Assembly: GCF_031455095.1 (NCBI RefSeq)
Contig: NZ_JAVDSB010000004.1
Coordinates: 1 to 64,000, forward strand
DNA from: Paenibacillus_E qinlingensis_A
GTDB taxonomy: Bacteria > Bacillota > Bacilli > Paenibacillales > NBRC-103111
Length of the DNA: 64,000 nt
Direction: 5' to 3'
Shown here: one piece after another, positions 17,983 through 28,300 of the stretch
How positions within the stretch are numbered: position 1 is the first letter of the stretch
Layout of the letters: each line of letters starts with the position of its first letter
The notes under the pieces: model-generated
The model's database searches: none
Seen by the model: the letters and a program-made list of their open reading frames with translations, nothing else
Told to the model about the DNA's origin: nothing
Program-made: the position numbers and the translations under genes

Positions 17983-18288
17983 TTAATACTTACTCCAACG
18001 CTCAGCTATTTCTACAATAGGTTCAAGCTTAAGGTCTGGAAACTTGGCATCTAATTCCTTTAAACAAATAATATACTCTTCACTTTTTAACTGGTAAGAA
18101 ATTTCTTCGAAAACCTCGCTTACATACATAACTTCCTCTTTTGTAGAACCTTCCAACATCTCAATTGTGTCTTCTGTGCTAACACATAACAATGATATTA
18201 GTTCAATTCTCAGGGTTTCTATAGCAGGGTCATTGTCATTGAGCCGCGCCCTTCTTTCAATAACATCTCTATATTTACTTTGAATGAT
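17983..18288 (-). CDS. Putative immunity protein of the HINT toxin, non-canonical start
   Basis: The open frame from 18288 to 17983 encodes about 101 residues, helical and acidic, without a signal peptide. No ATG, GTG or TTG start sits near the ribosome site AAGGAGAG (overlapping the toxin stop). The codons at proper distance are ATC (18286-18288) and ATT (18283-18285). The first TTG lies 32 codons later, at 18192, without a ribosome site. The gene starts 12 bp after the toxin stop, so an immunity role is likely by position. Initiation at ATT/ATC, a mutated ATG or a base error are the possible explanations. Confidence 0.5.
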   Translation of the reverse strand: MIQSKYRDVIERRARLNDNDPAIETLRIELISLLCVSTEDTIEMLEGSTKEEVMYVSEVFEEISYQLKSEEYIICLKELDAKFPDLKLEPIVEIAERWSKY

Positions 18289-18300
18289 AAAGCACTCTCC

Positions 18301-21300
18301 TTATGGTTGGCTATTTCCATCAGGGAACACAGTCCCAATTTCACCGTTTGTTTTAATTACTCCTACTCTTACACCTTTAAATTCGCCAAACATAATTGTA
18401 CCATCTCCAACCCAATTGTTTTCCGGGAGATTAGTAATATACAATCCAGCATTTTTAATATCATCATTTGTCCATGATGATGGGAACCACGCTTGACCAC
18501 TTCCTGTTCTCTTCCCTGGCGTTTTATGCTTAGGAACATTACCAACACGAACCCCATTAGAGTAGGTTTTTTCAATATTATATTCAAATCCAATAGATTC
18601 CAAGAAATCAATATTCTCCTGTCCATGTCCACCACCAGACATCCTACTTACTTCACCAGTTTTAGGATCATAAGTAAAGTCTCCTTTGGTAGAATGGTTA
18701 AGAGCAGTAATATTAATTCCAAAGCATTTCCCATTACTATTATGCGTCAAAATCTTCAAATTCGAAACATAATACGTATGGAAGTCCTTCACTCGGAAGT
18801 TATAAACCGTTGTATGCTGCTCTTTAACCTCAATCTTGTCAATCGCCAAGTACGAACCATCGCTCGTCTCAAACAAATCGCCAACCAAGAGATCTTTTGC
18901 AACAACCCAACCCTTACTGTGAATCCAGAACGGATGCTCATCCGTAGTCGTAATCAGCTCATCACCTACATAGATGTTCCACGACTCCGTAATCTCTTTC
19001 TGGAATAGACCATCAACTTCCTTATAGGCCATTTCGCCAGTGTCTGGATTCTTCGCTAGTACCATGTCGCCAAGCTGTACCTGCTCAATCGGTTTCTCAC
19101 CGTCTTGAGTCAGTACCTTAGTTCCAGCCGTAAAACAATGGCAGAAATCAAGCACATCAATTTTTTTGGCTAGTTTTAAATCTGTACTCAGAGATCCAAT
19201 TTTGGTTGATAATTTTAATTCTGCAGAGAAACCCGCTGTAAAGAAAGTAAGAACGGCCTGGCCAACAATATTCCCAATAGTCTCTGCCACGGCATACTTA
19301 CTATCTGTAGCGTTATTCCAAAGATCCAATATTCCATTTAACGCAGTTGTTTTTAACGCTTGACCAATTGCTGACAACTTTTCTAAACTTGGATCTTTTG
19401 CAAAATCAATAAGGGTACCTACTACTAACTGTGCAAGTTTAATAATCTCTTGGTAGTTCTTTACCATATCATATAGGTCCGTAAGTGGGCTAACGATACC
19501 CAGAAGTAAACCTTTTGTAAAGTAACCTGCTAATTTCGTTATATCCCCTACAGCATCAATAAATGTACCACTACTACTTGATTCAATAATACTATCTACA
19601 GAAGCTGGAATAGTTATTGCTGCATAACTATTGTACTGAGTAGTTAACCAATCTTCCCATTCACTGCACTCGGCAGGTCGATTAGAATCCCAGATAGGAC
19701 ATTTCTGTGTAGTATTAAGTACTAACGGCTTATCACTTAATTTATCTCTGTATAAAACAGCAGTGATATCACTAATCATTTTCATGCAGCTTGATGTATT
19801 GCAACTGCTTGTGATTATGGAGGATACGCCAACCATCGGGGTATACTGCACAATATGTTTCCCATCCATCTCTTCTAAATCATATTGAGCTTGATCTCTT
19901 TCAGCAGGAGTCCCATGCTCAATAAGTTCCAACAAGCCCCAACGCTTTCTTGCCCAGTTCTGTTCATCTGGTGTGCCGTGTAAAATCTTATCAACTAAAT
20001 CCGCCCGGCCTTGCGCCCATCTAACGGTATCCAGATCCAGATTCTCGTTTATGAGGTGTTGAAGATAATCCTCTTCGGCCAACCAGTTCCAACGATCTAG
20101 CGCCCATTCTGTTTCGTTTGTAACACCATTCATTAAAATTGCAGCTAAATCTCTACGTTCTTTAGCCCAGCTGTTTTGAGAGTTTTCATCGACTAGTGTT
20201 TGATAGTAATCTCTTAAGTTCTCCCAATATCGATAGTTCTGTGCCCATTGTTGCTCACCATATGATCCTTTAAGTGCTAGATTAATAATAAACAACTGAC
20301 CTTCAGCCCAAGACTGTTGCACTTCAGTTCCTGTTAATATTAGTTCAAGTAGCTTAACCCTTTCCTCCTCTAGGCCATATTGATTCTGAGCCCAGATCTT
20401 TTCCCCCTGTGTACCATTGTTAATTCGATCCAGGAGATACTGTTTCTGATTCTCCCAATACTCATGTAAATCACTCAATTGACCCGCAACACCATCAACT
20501 GCCTGCCACTCTGTGTCAATCCAATCCGAATTCTCACTAAACTTTGACTCATCCCACTTCGTGTGGCTAGTCAGCTTCGTACTTTCTGAATCCGTAATCC
20601 ATTGATCTACGGTTGTGTTAGGAGCTTGGCCAATACTTAATACATACTTATCCAGCAGATTAGCACTGTATGAGTGCCCGTTTCCTATTGATGCACCATA
20701 TACTTTGACATAATAATTAGTATTTGGCTGTACGGGAAAGTTAACGGTTTCGGTGGAATTTCCCGACAAATCCGATGTCCAGACTCTGGAACTTGATCCT
20801 TCATAAACTTGCAATTCATAATCTTGACCAGTTGGTACAGCTAGACTCACTGTCATATTTCCAGCGAGCAGCTTGGATCTTACTTTGTAGTAATCGACAT
20901 CCCCGTCATAAAAAAGATAAGAATTAATCGTTCTTCCATCTTCGACGAGCGTGGATTGTTCACGGGTATTATTGACCTCATAAGAATCAACGGCATTGTC
21001 GTTCCCACCGGTTGTTCCTTCTCCATACTGATCCGTTCCAATGCTAATGATATAAGGGATATCCTCGCTGTATTGCGCCGGTAATCCTTTGCCTAATGCA
21101 CCGTACACCTTCATGTAATAGGTGGTATTCGGACTCACTTCCATCAAGACGTAATCGTATTCGTTATTGTTTTTATACGATCCCTTCATGAGATTCGTAT
21201 CATATCCGCCGGCAGGATAGACTTGCAGTTCATAATCGCTTCCCGCAGGCACCTTCATACCAAAAACTTTAGTTCCCGTTTCAGAAGCACCACTTCGATA

Positions 21301-24300
21301 CATCCAGTAATCCACATCGCCAGCTTTGTATAAATAAGATTCAACAACGCCCCGTGGCGGCAGATTGTTGGCTGCTCCTTCGGTATCATTGTCTTCCCCA
21401 TCATGCGGCAATGCTGTTACGTTTAACTGATAGGACTCAGGTGTAAAGCCAGTTCCGCCATTATAGATTTTGATGTAATATTTCGTATTCGGTACAACTT
21501 TTACTTCAATGGTAGAAGAACGTTCGTTACTTGTGGAATAACCTACTAAATTAGCATCACTTTCCGAACCTTTATACACTTGGAAATCATAGTCGGTTTT
21601 AAAATCATCCCCAAAGTCCCCAAAAGGTCCAGGATCCGTTAATCCTATATTCATGTAGCCAACCGTAGTTGCATCTGTCATGAAGTAAAAATAATCGGCA
21701 TCTGACATAGAAGAAATGTAAGAATTGATCGGTGTTCCTGGTGTAAGCACCGTTGCTTGTGCAATCGTATTGTTAGACTCATAGGAATCTGGCGCCACCG
21801 GTAAGCTTCCAATCGATACTGTGTATGGTGAAGTACTATGATATTGATTTCCTTGACTATACACTTTTACATAATATTTTGTTTTCGGCTTTACTATAAA
21901 ATTAATCAATTCGTCTGAATTCCCAAGATTGTTGGAATCGGCGATTTGATCATGATTCGTACTGCCTTCATAGACTTGCAGTTCGTAATTAACGCCCGTA
22001 GGAATGTTAGTTAATCTAGCCTGCATGGAGCCAATGTTTGAATCGCCTGTCTCAAATTTCCAGACATCGCCATCTGTATCGTATGAAATGTAGGAATCAA
22101 TCGCAACGCCAGGCGATATGACCTTGGCATCCTCATCCGTGTTGTTCAACTCATAGTTGTCAATAACCGTTGGTAACGAACCTACGGACAGCTTATAGGG
22201 TTGAGCACTTCGTGATGCATTTCCTTTGCTCCAAACTTTTAGATAGTAGTCTTTCTTCGGCTTTACCTGAAAACTGATAGATTCTGAGACGCCATTACCA
22301 ATATGCTTAGATTCTTCTAGCGGGTTACTTGATGGATCATCGCCTTCATATACTTGAAGTTCGAAATCCGCATCATTTGGAACGATGAGGTCCGCAGACA
22401 TTGTGCCGCTATTATAAGCTCCTGTCGTAAATTTCCAGATATCTCCATCGTTGAAACTAGAAATATAAGAACTAATTGTACTTCCACCTGGTGTAATAGG
22501 TTTGGCAGTTGTGTAGGTATCGTTCTCCTCATAATTATCTTGAAACACACCACTTAGTATTAGGCCATAAGGTGAAGTTGAACTGTAAGTGCCTTCGGTT
22601 TTATAAACTTTGAAGTAGTAAGTCTTGCCTGCGATTGCCGTAAAGTCTTTAGACTCAGTGTTATTTCCGGAATTCGTAGACTCTGTAATCATTGTCCCCA
22701 GACTTGATGTGGTCCCTTCGTATACCTGTAGATCGTAGTCTAATCCCACGGGAACTGAAGGGACAGTTAATTGAACATTGATTTCTCCTGTTACAGAAGG
22801 TGTGTACTTCCAATAATCAAAGTCTACTGGAGTAGAAAGGTATGAATTCGTCGTACTACCTGCTATTACGCTCTTTGCATCTGCAATCGTATCGTTCGGT
22901 TCACTTATATCTAACGGCATACTTCCTAAAGTTAGCGTATATGGCGAAGCGCTTCGAGATGCATTATCTTTACTCCATACTTTAATAAAATAATCCTTTC
23001 CTGGATTTACAGGGAAAGTAGTTGACTCCGATACACCGTTACCTGTATTTTTTGATTCCGCTAATTGTTCACCCAGGGTATTATCTTCATACACCTGAAG
23101 CTCAAAATCTGCGTCAGAAGGTACTGTGAGTTGTGCCGTCATCATTCCAATGTTATTGGCTCCCGACGTGAACTTCCAGACATCCCCATCTAATACATTG
23201 GAAATATAGGAACTTATGCTGCTTCCACCTGGTGTAATCGGTTTGGCACTTAGGTAGGTGTTGTTATCTTCATTATTATCAGGGAACAAGTTACCTAAGA
23301 TCAGGTCATAGGTTGACGTCGCACTATACGTTCCTACGGTTTTGTAAATTTTGAAATAGTAAGTCTTGCCTCCAATTGCCATAAAGTCTTTGGACTCTGT
23401 TGTATTTCCAGATTTCGTCGACTCTGCAATCATGGTCCCGAGGCTTGATGCTGTCCCTTCGTATACCTGTAGATCGTAGTCTAGTCCCCAAGGAATTGAA
23501 GGAACATTCAATTGAACGTTGATACTTCCACTAGTAGAAGGCGTATATTTCCAGTAGTCATAGTCTCCTGCAGTAGAAAGATACGAATTCGTTATGCTTC
23601 CTGCTGTGACACTCTTCGCATCTGCGATTGTATCGTTTGGTTCGTAAGTATCATTTGGTGCAACCGCGAATGTTACAGAGTTACTTGAATCCCCAGACCT
23701 TGGATCCGTTTCGATATAACTCCTTGCGTAGACGGTTACAGTATAGTCCCCTACTGATGATGGGGTAAAACTAGCTGAATAACTGCAAGAATTTTGTTCA
23801 CCTAACCATGTATCTACGCCATTAACCGTATACTTGGCTGACATCCGATAACACGGCGCACTAGAACTTGCACTTACAGATACAGCCTTGCCTACTGTTG
23901 TATTTGGTATTGCGGATACAATTACCGCTGGATTCACAACTAATGGATAAACGGTAAATGTCGAAGAACTGCTAGCCGTCCCTGTCCTAGGATCGGATTC
24001 GTTGTAACTCCTGGAGTATACTGTAACGGTATAATCACCAGCCGTAGATGGAGTAAAACTAGCCGAATAATTACAAGAACTTTGCTCACTTAACCATGTA
24101 TCTACGCCATTAAGTGTATACTTTGCTGACATCCTATAACATGGCGTGCTAGAACTTACGCTTACAGATACAACCTTGCCTGCCGTCGTATTTGGTATAT
24201 TCGAAACGGATACTGTAGGAGTTACCACATCCATATCAGGTGTTGTAATCGTTAACTGATAATGTGTTGTAGAACAAGTAGACAAAGAGGTAGAAGCACA

Positions 24301-25347
24301 CGCATATATGCGAACCGTATATTTTCCACTTGTCAATGTCACATTTGCCATATTCGTGTTCGGTGTCGTCGTCTGAATATATCCATCATGTCGCTCAAGA
24401 TTCACGTGATAATAGTTGGCCCCATTGCCGTTCCACAGAATGACATAGTTGTACGGTGAACCATGATCGTTCGTATAATAGAACGGTTCACCAGCTCCCG
24501 GATAAGGAAATTCACTCGAACCGCCACCGGTGTTCCCTCCACCACCGCCTGTGCTGCCTCCACCACTAGCTGCACTTGTCGTAAAAGTGTAGGATCCAGC
24601 GGGATACCAATAGCCATTTTTCGCTTGCACTGCAGCATATACCGTGTAGGATGTCCCTGGTGATAAACCACTAAGATTTCCCCAACCTGACGTGTACGAA
24701 GTTCCATATGTCGGTGGATAAATGAATGAACCATCATAAACGCGATAGTTCGCAACTCCAGTAACTCCATTCGACGGAACTGGGTCACGTGTTAAGACTA
24801 AATTAGCATAATAGTTGTCATCCCATGGACTACTTAGATTAGTGACATAATACTGAGCACCTGTTTGACCGATACTAACAATTTGTAAACTAGCACTACT
24901 TGTAGCAGTTGTCGTAAAGGTGTAGGATCCAGCAGGATACCAATAGCCATTTTTTGCTTGAGCCGCCGCATAAACGGTGTAGCTTGACCCCGGTGTTAAA
25001 CCGCTAAGATCTCCCCAGCCAGATGTGTACGAAGTTCCACTCGTCGGTGGATAAATGAACGAACCATCATAATAGCGATAGTTCGCAATTCCAATAGCAC
25101 CACCTGAGGGGACTGGGTCTCGGGTTAAGACCATTTGTGCATAATAATCGTCATCCCAATAAGAACTAAGACCAGCAACATAATATTGGGCACCTGTCTG
25201 ACCAATACTTGTGATATTTAAACTAGAAGCGGCAGATACCTTTCCTTCAGGTACAAAAGCCAAGAGTGAGTTAAATAACATCGTCAAAAGCACAACTAGA
25301 CTTATGAGACGTTTTCTGTTTCTTTTTAGCCTACATTTTAGGCTCAT
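18301..25347 (-). CDS. Giant secreted polymorphic toxin: PPC repeats, WA-repeat helices, HINT domain, RNase-like tip
   Basis: 2348 residues from the ATG at 25345-25347 (AGGGG site; the GTG three codons earlier is too close). Order: signal peptide (1-39); two about 100-residue Fn3-like repeats (45-245); a Gly-rich linker; two Cys-containing Ig-like repeats (376-556); eight PPC-type repeats opening with E-x-N-(D/N)-T (566-1575); helical WA-motif repeats (1620-1830); a pre-toxin region; a HINT domain from Cys2071 (CFTAGTKV) to His2202-Asn2203-Ser2204; and a 144-residue tip. The tip (WFPSSWTNDDI, GVRVGVIKTNGEIGTVFPD) resembles EndoU-type RNase toxins; a related bacterial toxin family is possible. 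HINT self-cleavage would free the tip. It follows the 1695-residue protein by 43 bp and precedes an immunity-like gene. Confidence 0.8.
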   Translation of the reverse strand: MSLKCRLKRNRKRLISLVVLLTMLFNSLLAFVPEGKVSAASSLNITSIGQTGAQYYVAGLSSYWDDDYYAQMVLTRDPVPSGGAIGIANYRYYDGSFIYPPTSGTSYTSGWGDLSGLTPGSSYTVYAAAQAKNGYWYPAGSYTFTTTATSSASLQIVSIGQTGAQYYVTNLSSPWDDNYYANLVLTRDPVPSNGVTGVANYRVYDGSFIYPPTYGTSYTSGWGNLSGLSPGTSYTVYAAVQAKNGYWYPAGSYTFTTSAASGGGSTGGGGGNTGGGSSEFPYPGAGEPFYYTNDHGSPYNYVILWNGNGANYYHVNLERHDGYIQTTTPNTNMANVTLTSGKYTVRIYACASTSLSTCSTTHYQLTITTPDMDVVTPTVSVSNIPNTTAGKVVSVSVSSSTPCYRMSAKYTLNGVDTWLSEQSSCNYSASFTPSTAGDYTVTVYSRSYNESDPRTGTASSSSTFTVYPLVVNPAVIVSAIPNTTVGKAVSVSASSSAPCYRMSAKYTVNGVDTWLGEQNSCSYSASFTPSSVGDYTVTVYARSYIETDPRSGDSSNSVTFAVAPNDTYEPNDTIADAKSVTAGSITNSYLSTAGDYDYWKYTPSTSGSINVQLNVPSIPWGLDYDLQVYEGTASSLGTMIAESTKSGNTTESKDFMAIGGKTYYFKIYKTVGTYSATSTYDLILGNLFPDNNEDNNTYLSAKPITPGGSSISSYISNVLDGDVWKFTSGANNIGMMTAQLTVPSDADFELQVYEDNTLGEQLAESKNTGNGVSESTTFPVNPGKDYFIKVWSKDNASRSASPYTLTLGSMPLDISEPNDTIADAKSVIAGSTTNSYLSTPVDFDYWKYTPSVTGEINVQLTVPSVPVGLDYDLQVYEGTTSSLGTMITESTNSGNNTESKDFTAIAGKTYYFKVYKTEGTYSSTSPYGLILSGVFQDNYEENDTYTTAKPITPGGSTISSYISSFNDGDIWKFTTGAYNSGTMSADLIVPNDADFELQVYEGDDPSSNPLEESKHIGNGVSESISFQVKPKKDYYLKVWSKGNASRSAQPYKLSVGSLPTVIDNYELNNTDEDAKVISPGVAIDSYISYDTDGDVWKFETGDSNIGSMQARLTNIPTGVNYELQVYEGSTNHDQIADSNNLGNSDELINFIVKPKTKYYVKVYSQGNQYHSTSPYTVSIGSLPVAPDSYESNNTIAQATVLTPGTPINSYISSMSDADYFYFMTDATTVGYMNIGLTDPGPFGDFGDDFKTDYDFQVYKGSESDANLVGYSTSNERSSTIEVKVVPNTKYYIKIYNGGTGFTPESYQLNVTALPHDGEDNDTEGAANNLPPRGVVESYLYKAGDVDYWMYRSGASETGTKVFGMKVPAGSDYELQVYPAGGYDTNLMKGSYKNNNEYDYVLMEVSPNTTYYMKVYGALGKGLPAQYSEDIPYIISIGTDQYGEGTTGGNDNAVDSYEVNNTREQSTLVEDGRTINSYLFYDGDVDYYKVRSKLLAGNMTVSLAVPTGQDYELQVYEGSSSRVWTSDLSGNSTETVNFPVQPNTNYYVKVYGASIGNGHSYSANLLDKYVLSIGQAPNTTVDQWITDSESTKLTSHTKWDESKFSENSDWIDTEWQAVDGVAGQLSDLHEYWENQKQYLLDRINNGTQGEKIWAQNQYGLEEERVKLLELILTGTEVQQSWAEGQLFIINLALKGSYGEQQWAQNYRYWENLRDYYQTLVDENSQNSWAKERRDLAAILMNGVTNETEWALDRWNWLAEEDYLQHLINENLDLDTVRWAQGRADLVDKILHGTPDEQNWARKRWGLLELIEHGTPAERDQAQYDLEEMDGKHIVQYTPMVGVSSIITSSCNTSSCMKMISDITAVLYRDKLSDKPLVLNTTQKCPIWDSNRPAECSEWEDWLTTQYNSYAAITIPASVDSIIESSSSGTFIDAVGDITKLAGYFTKGLLLGIVSPLTDLYDMVKNYQEIIKLAQLVVGTLIDFAKDPSLEKLSAIGQALKTTALNGILDLWNNATDSKYAVAETIGNIVGQAVLTFFTAGFSAELKLSTKIGSLSTDLKLAKKIDVLDFCHCFTAGTKVLTQDGEKPIEQVQLGDMVLAKNPDTGEMAYKEVDGLFQKEITESWNIYVGDELITTTDEHPFWIHSKGWVVAKDLLVGDLFETSDGSYLAIDKIEVKEQHTTVYNFRVKDFHTYYVSNLKILTHNSNGKCFGINITALNHSTKGDFTYDPKTGEVSRMSGGGHGQENIDFLESIGFEYNIEKTYSNGVRVGNVPKHKTPGKRTGSGQAWFPSSWTNDDIKNAGLYITNLPENNWVGDGTIMFGEFKGVRVGVIKTNGEIGTVFPDGNSQP

Positions 25348-25390
25348 GGCTTGCACCCCTATGCTTATATTAGGTTATCAAAGAGCAGTC

Positions 25391-28300
25391 TTATTGTTGT
25401 GTTATGAGTAAAACATACGGTTCCGTTCCATAGTTTCCATCAGTATCTCTATATCCATAAACTTTAACGTAATATTTCACATTTGCTTGCGCAGTAAACA
25501 TGAAATCCTCATTGACACCTGCATTTTTATTGTACCTAGAAAGTAACGTTCCGTTCTCATGATAAACTTGAATATCGTAATCCTTAGATGAAGATACACG
25601 TGAAACATCTAGTTGCACACGAACTAGCCCTGTACCCGATCGTGTAAAATAATAGTAATCCTCGTCACCAGATACTGAAATATAAGAGGTTACTGGAACA
25701 CCAAGTGCTGCATTCTTCGCTTCTGGCCAACTATCGTTAGACTCATCATCCGTTACAATTGAACTAACATTTAACGAGTAAGCGTTAGTCGCATCGTAAT
25801 CATTCGGTGAATCTCCGATTACCGCCACATAATACATGTGATCTTGCTGAACCTCGAACTGTACCTGTTTTAATGTGGCAGTACCTGATACTTTATTAGG
25901 ATCTAGTCGGTTGCCTTCGTCACGGAATACGTATAACCCATAGTTTTTACCACTTACTCCATTCAGCTTGATAACGATTTTTCCGTTTGCATTTGCTGTG
26001 AATTTGTAGTAATCCTTATCTCCGCTAGTTCCAATTGTATAACTGCTATAAGTAGTTCCAGGCACAACCGTTGTCGCTTCCAAATAGGATTCGTTCGGTT
26101 CCCCGGAGCTTACTTCAACTGCTCCTACTGAAAGTGTATAACTTGTTCCACTTATCGTACTATTGCCAGAGTTTGTTACTAAGAGATAGTAAGTTTCTCC
26201 CATAGTAAAAGAGAGATTCGCCTCTTCATCTATACCTTGTCCTAAATCTTGAATAATAAGTTGATTGCCAGCCGAATTAAGAATAGTAAGATGATAATTA
26301 GCATCACTTGGCATGTCTAATTTGATATTCACCCTGCCTGCATTTGTACCTGTTTCGAATTTATAATAATCTTGATCAGTGACAGACGATATAAATCCAA
26401 CCTTAGAAGATGAAATCCCGATACTCGGTGCTGTCGTTCTATCATTATTATCAGGCTCATTCGCATCTTGATCGGCATCACCAATTAGCACCGTATAAGG
26501 AGAAATACCATAATCTGTGTTCGTTAGACCGCTAACCTTAAGATAATACGTAGATCCTGCCGCAACACTAATGTAAGTATTGTTCGGTCCACCAGGTACT
26601 ATGGATCCTAGAATCATCGAGTTTGAATCAAGGATTTCCAAATTATAATTCTTATAGGTTGGAGGAATAAATGAAATTTTAACTTTACCTAGTGTACTTG
26701 CTGTCCAACGATAAAAATCGACATCACCACTCGTTGAAAGATACGATTTCTTGACTCCAACAATGGATGCTGCGTTTTCTTTACTGTTATTTGGCTCATC
26801 CGTATCCGGGTTAGGTGTAGGTGGTGCAGTTGGCGTATTGATTAAAACTGTTGCGCTCGTCTCATTACTGATGTTACCAGCAACATCGAGAGTTCTAGCA
26901 TACACCGTTGTCTGGCCAATTAAACTGACTGCAAACGGGTTACTATAGTTACTCCACGTTCCGTTGGTACCAATTTTGTATTGGCTTGTTAAGACACCAC
27001 TTTCAGAATCACTTCCCGAAAGGATGGTAACGGTTACTGGGGTGTTAGACCAGTCGTTGGTGCTTAATGCGATGCTTGGAATAGTTGGTGCTGTTTTATC
27101 TATATTATTAATTGTATAAGTGGCTGTTGGTGAAACATTGCCTTCTGCATCTGTCCCTCTAGCCTCGAGTGTTCCGTTAGCTGTAAAAGCAACTGGCGAG
27201 CTATAGGCTGCCCATGTCCCTCCGTTTATGCGGATCTCTTTGATTGAAACCTCTGCTGGATATGTGACAGTCATATTTACATTACTGTTCGTAGGCGTAG
27301 TTTTATCCGCAGTTAGTGTGGGTGCTGTTGGGACTGGTTTAACTATGTTGTTTATCATGTATATGGATATTGGTGAAACATTACCTGCCGCATCTGTCGC
27401 TCTAGCCTCGAGTGTTCCGTTAGCTTTAAAAACAACTGGCAAGCTATAGGCTGTCCAAGTTCCACCGTTTATGCAGATCTCTTTGGTTGAAGCATCCGCC
27501 GGAAACGTTACAGTCACATTTACATTACTGTTCGTATGCGTAGTACTATCCGCTGTTAACGTAGGTACTGTTGGTGCTACCTTATCGATATTGAACACGG
27601 TTATTGTCTTAACCACTTCATTCTCTGCTTGATCTTTCGCATATACGGTGTAGGTTCCATTAACTGGAGCAGCGAAACTGCTTCCACTTAATACTGTACC
27701 ACCCGTTGCAAAATAGCTTGCAGGTTGATCACCGCTTGCCCATTTCTGAATAGCGATTCCATTATCATCAGTTATAGATGCATGGATGGTTACATCTTGG
27801 TTAGTTGGATTTGTCGTTGATAAAGATAGATTAATGCTAGGTGGGAGATGCTCGGCAGGTACATATTTCAGAATGCGATTTCCACCATAGTAGGGATCTC
27901 CATCATTACCCGTTACATAAATGCCATTGGAGGATGAAATAACAGTATTAAATCCAAACTCAAATTCATTATAATCTAGCGATTCCATGATTTGTATGTT
28001 ACCCATAGCATCATACTTAACAATAACAGCAGCATAATTCAATACAACCGGTGCCGGGTCTCCGTCTGTTGAAAAAGCACGACCGAATACAACATAACCC
28101 CCATCAGGCGTTTGTTGTACATCATCAAAATAGTCTTCATTACTTCCACCAAACGTTTTTTTCCACTCTACATTTAAATTCACATCATACTTGACGACGA
28201 TTCCATCATAAGAACCCTTATTTAATCCCGCCATATCGCCGTCCGTAGCGGAACTATAGCCAACAGCAATCAATCCGCCATCCGATGTCTGTCGAATACG

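Noticed and set aside
18739..19137. True protein-splicing intein
   Set aside because: The domain lies next to a C-terminal toxin tip in a secreted repeat protein, which is the HINT-cleavage architecture, not an insertion in a conserved host enzyme.
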